From: Tannerella sp. | GTDB taxonomy: Bacteria > Bacteroidota > Bacteroidia > Bacteroidales > Tannerellaceae | DNA length: 6,495 nt | Direction of reading: 5' to 3' | Assembly: GCA_031288935.1 (NCBI GenBank) | Contig: JAITQL010000260.1 | Location: forward strand, 1-6,495 | Part shown: one piece after another, positions 6,324 to 6,495 of the stretch | How the letters are laid out: the number at the start of each line of letters is the position of its first letter | Position numbering within the stretch: position 1 is the first letter of the stretch | Program-made: the position numbers and the translations under genes | Notes under the pieces: generated by a model | Database searches by the model: none | The model's input: the letters and a program-made list of their open reading frames with translations, nothing else | Told to the model about the DNA's origin: nothing

Positions 6324-6494
6324 TTATGCCCTCCTTAGTACCATTTTATACAACGCCGTCAGCGACGGTATTGGCTTCCTGATTCTGTCTTTGAAGCGCG
6401 AAACAGCAACAGCTATCAACACCAAAACACCAAAAATAACACTCCATCCAAACAATTCCTGCAAGGTGGACAGTAGAGACGTTGCATGCAACGT
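6324..6494 (-). CDS. C-terminal end of a membrane protein, probably an MFS transporter (partial)
   Basis: The reading frame enters from beyond the right edge and ends with TAA at 6326-6324, giving 56 visible codons. After TLHATSLLSTLQELFG comes a hydrophobic segment, WSVIFGVLVLIAVAVSRF, followed by a positively charged tail (KDRIRK...YKMVLRRA). That is the usual look of a last transmembrane helix with a cytoplasmic C-terminus. The LQELFGW-helix-basic-tail pattern resembles the ends of Bacteroidota major facilitator (drug efflux type) proteins, but the fragment is too short for a firm family call. The start lies outside the window. The first codons coincide with a palindromic repeat, so the true sequence before LSTLQELFG may be altered by an insertion. 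Confidence 0.55.
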   Translation of the reverse strand, partial: TLHATSLLSTLQELFGWSVIFGVLVLIAVAVSRFKDRIRKPIPSLTALYKMVLRRA

Positions 6495-6495
6495 C
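6478..6495. repeat. Palindromic repeat cut by the window edge
   Basis: GACGTTGCATGCAACGTC is a perfect 18-bp palindrome ending at the last base. The flanking GTAGA (6473-6477) suggests the full element is a 28-bp palindrome needing TCTAC in the next five bases. I recall this type of GTAGAGACG palindrome as dispersed in Bacteroidota genomes. Here it lies in the open frame of the partial transporter gene. Confidence 0.6.

Overview
The window looks like Bacteroidales (Bacteroidota) chromosome. The evidence is two glycoside hydrolase family 92 (GH92) genes with Bacteroides-type sequence motifs, a gene resembling the Bacteroidota-restricted DUF6261 family, TAnnTTTG-type promoter elements, start sites without clear Shine-Dalgarno sequences, and several short palindromic repeats of a kind common in these genomes. 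The coding sequence is fairly GC-rich for the group, so I do not name a genus. Every gene I can support lies on the minus strand, so the window reads biologically from right to left.

Right edge, 6495 to 5956: the last 56 codons of a membrane protein, probably a major facilitator transporter, end at 6324. An intergenic stretch follows. It carries a good Bacteroidota promoter near 6115-6145 and a leader of about 150 nt for the next gene. An 18-bp perfect palindrome, cut by the window edge, sits inside the transporter reading frame.

Middle, 5955 to 4884: a 248-residue helical protein of DUF6261 type is followed by a 325-bp gap. The gap is dominated by a 42-bp tandem repeat of four full units plus a stub. 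A weak promoter and a tiny upstream ORF overlapping the next start codon come after it.

Left two thirds, 4883 to 265: two exported GH92 alpha-mannosidase genes are separated by 8 nt and must be co-transcribed. They come from clearly different GH92 subgroups, and both keep the predicted catalytic Glu and the Asp-x-Asp base motif. Together they probably trim alpha-linked mannose from host or yeast glycans in the periplasm. No SusC/SusD pair, sulfatase, sensor or sigma factor lies in the window, so it shows either an orphan pair or the end of a larger utilisation locus.

Left edge, 264 to 1: no gene, but two hairpin elements. One is a long imperfect inverted repeat followed, on the minus strand, by six Ts. 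The other is a compact block of three successive hairpins. I found no sign of a new defence or mobile system. The parts least explained by known features are the 42-bp array with pairing-compatible variation, the palindrome inside the transporter frame, and the second GH92's altered active-site segment.
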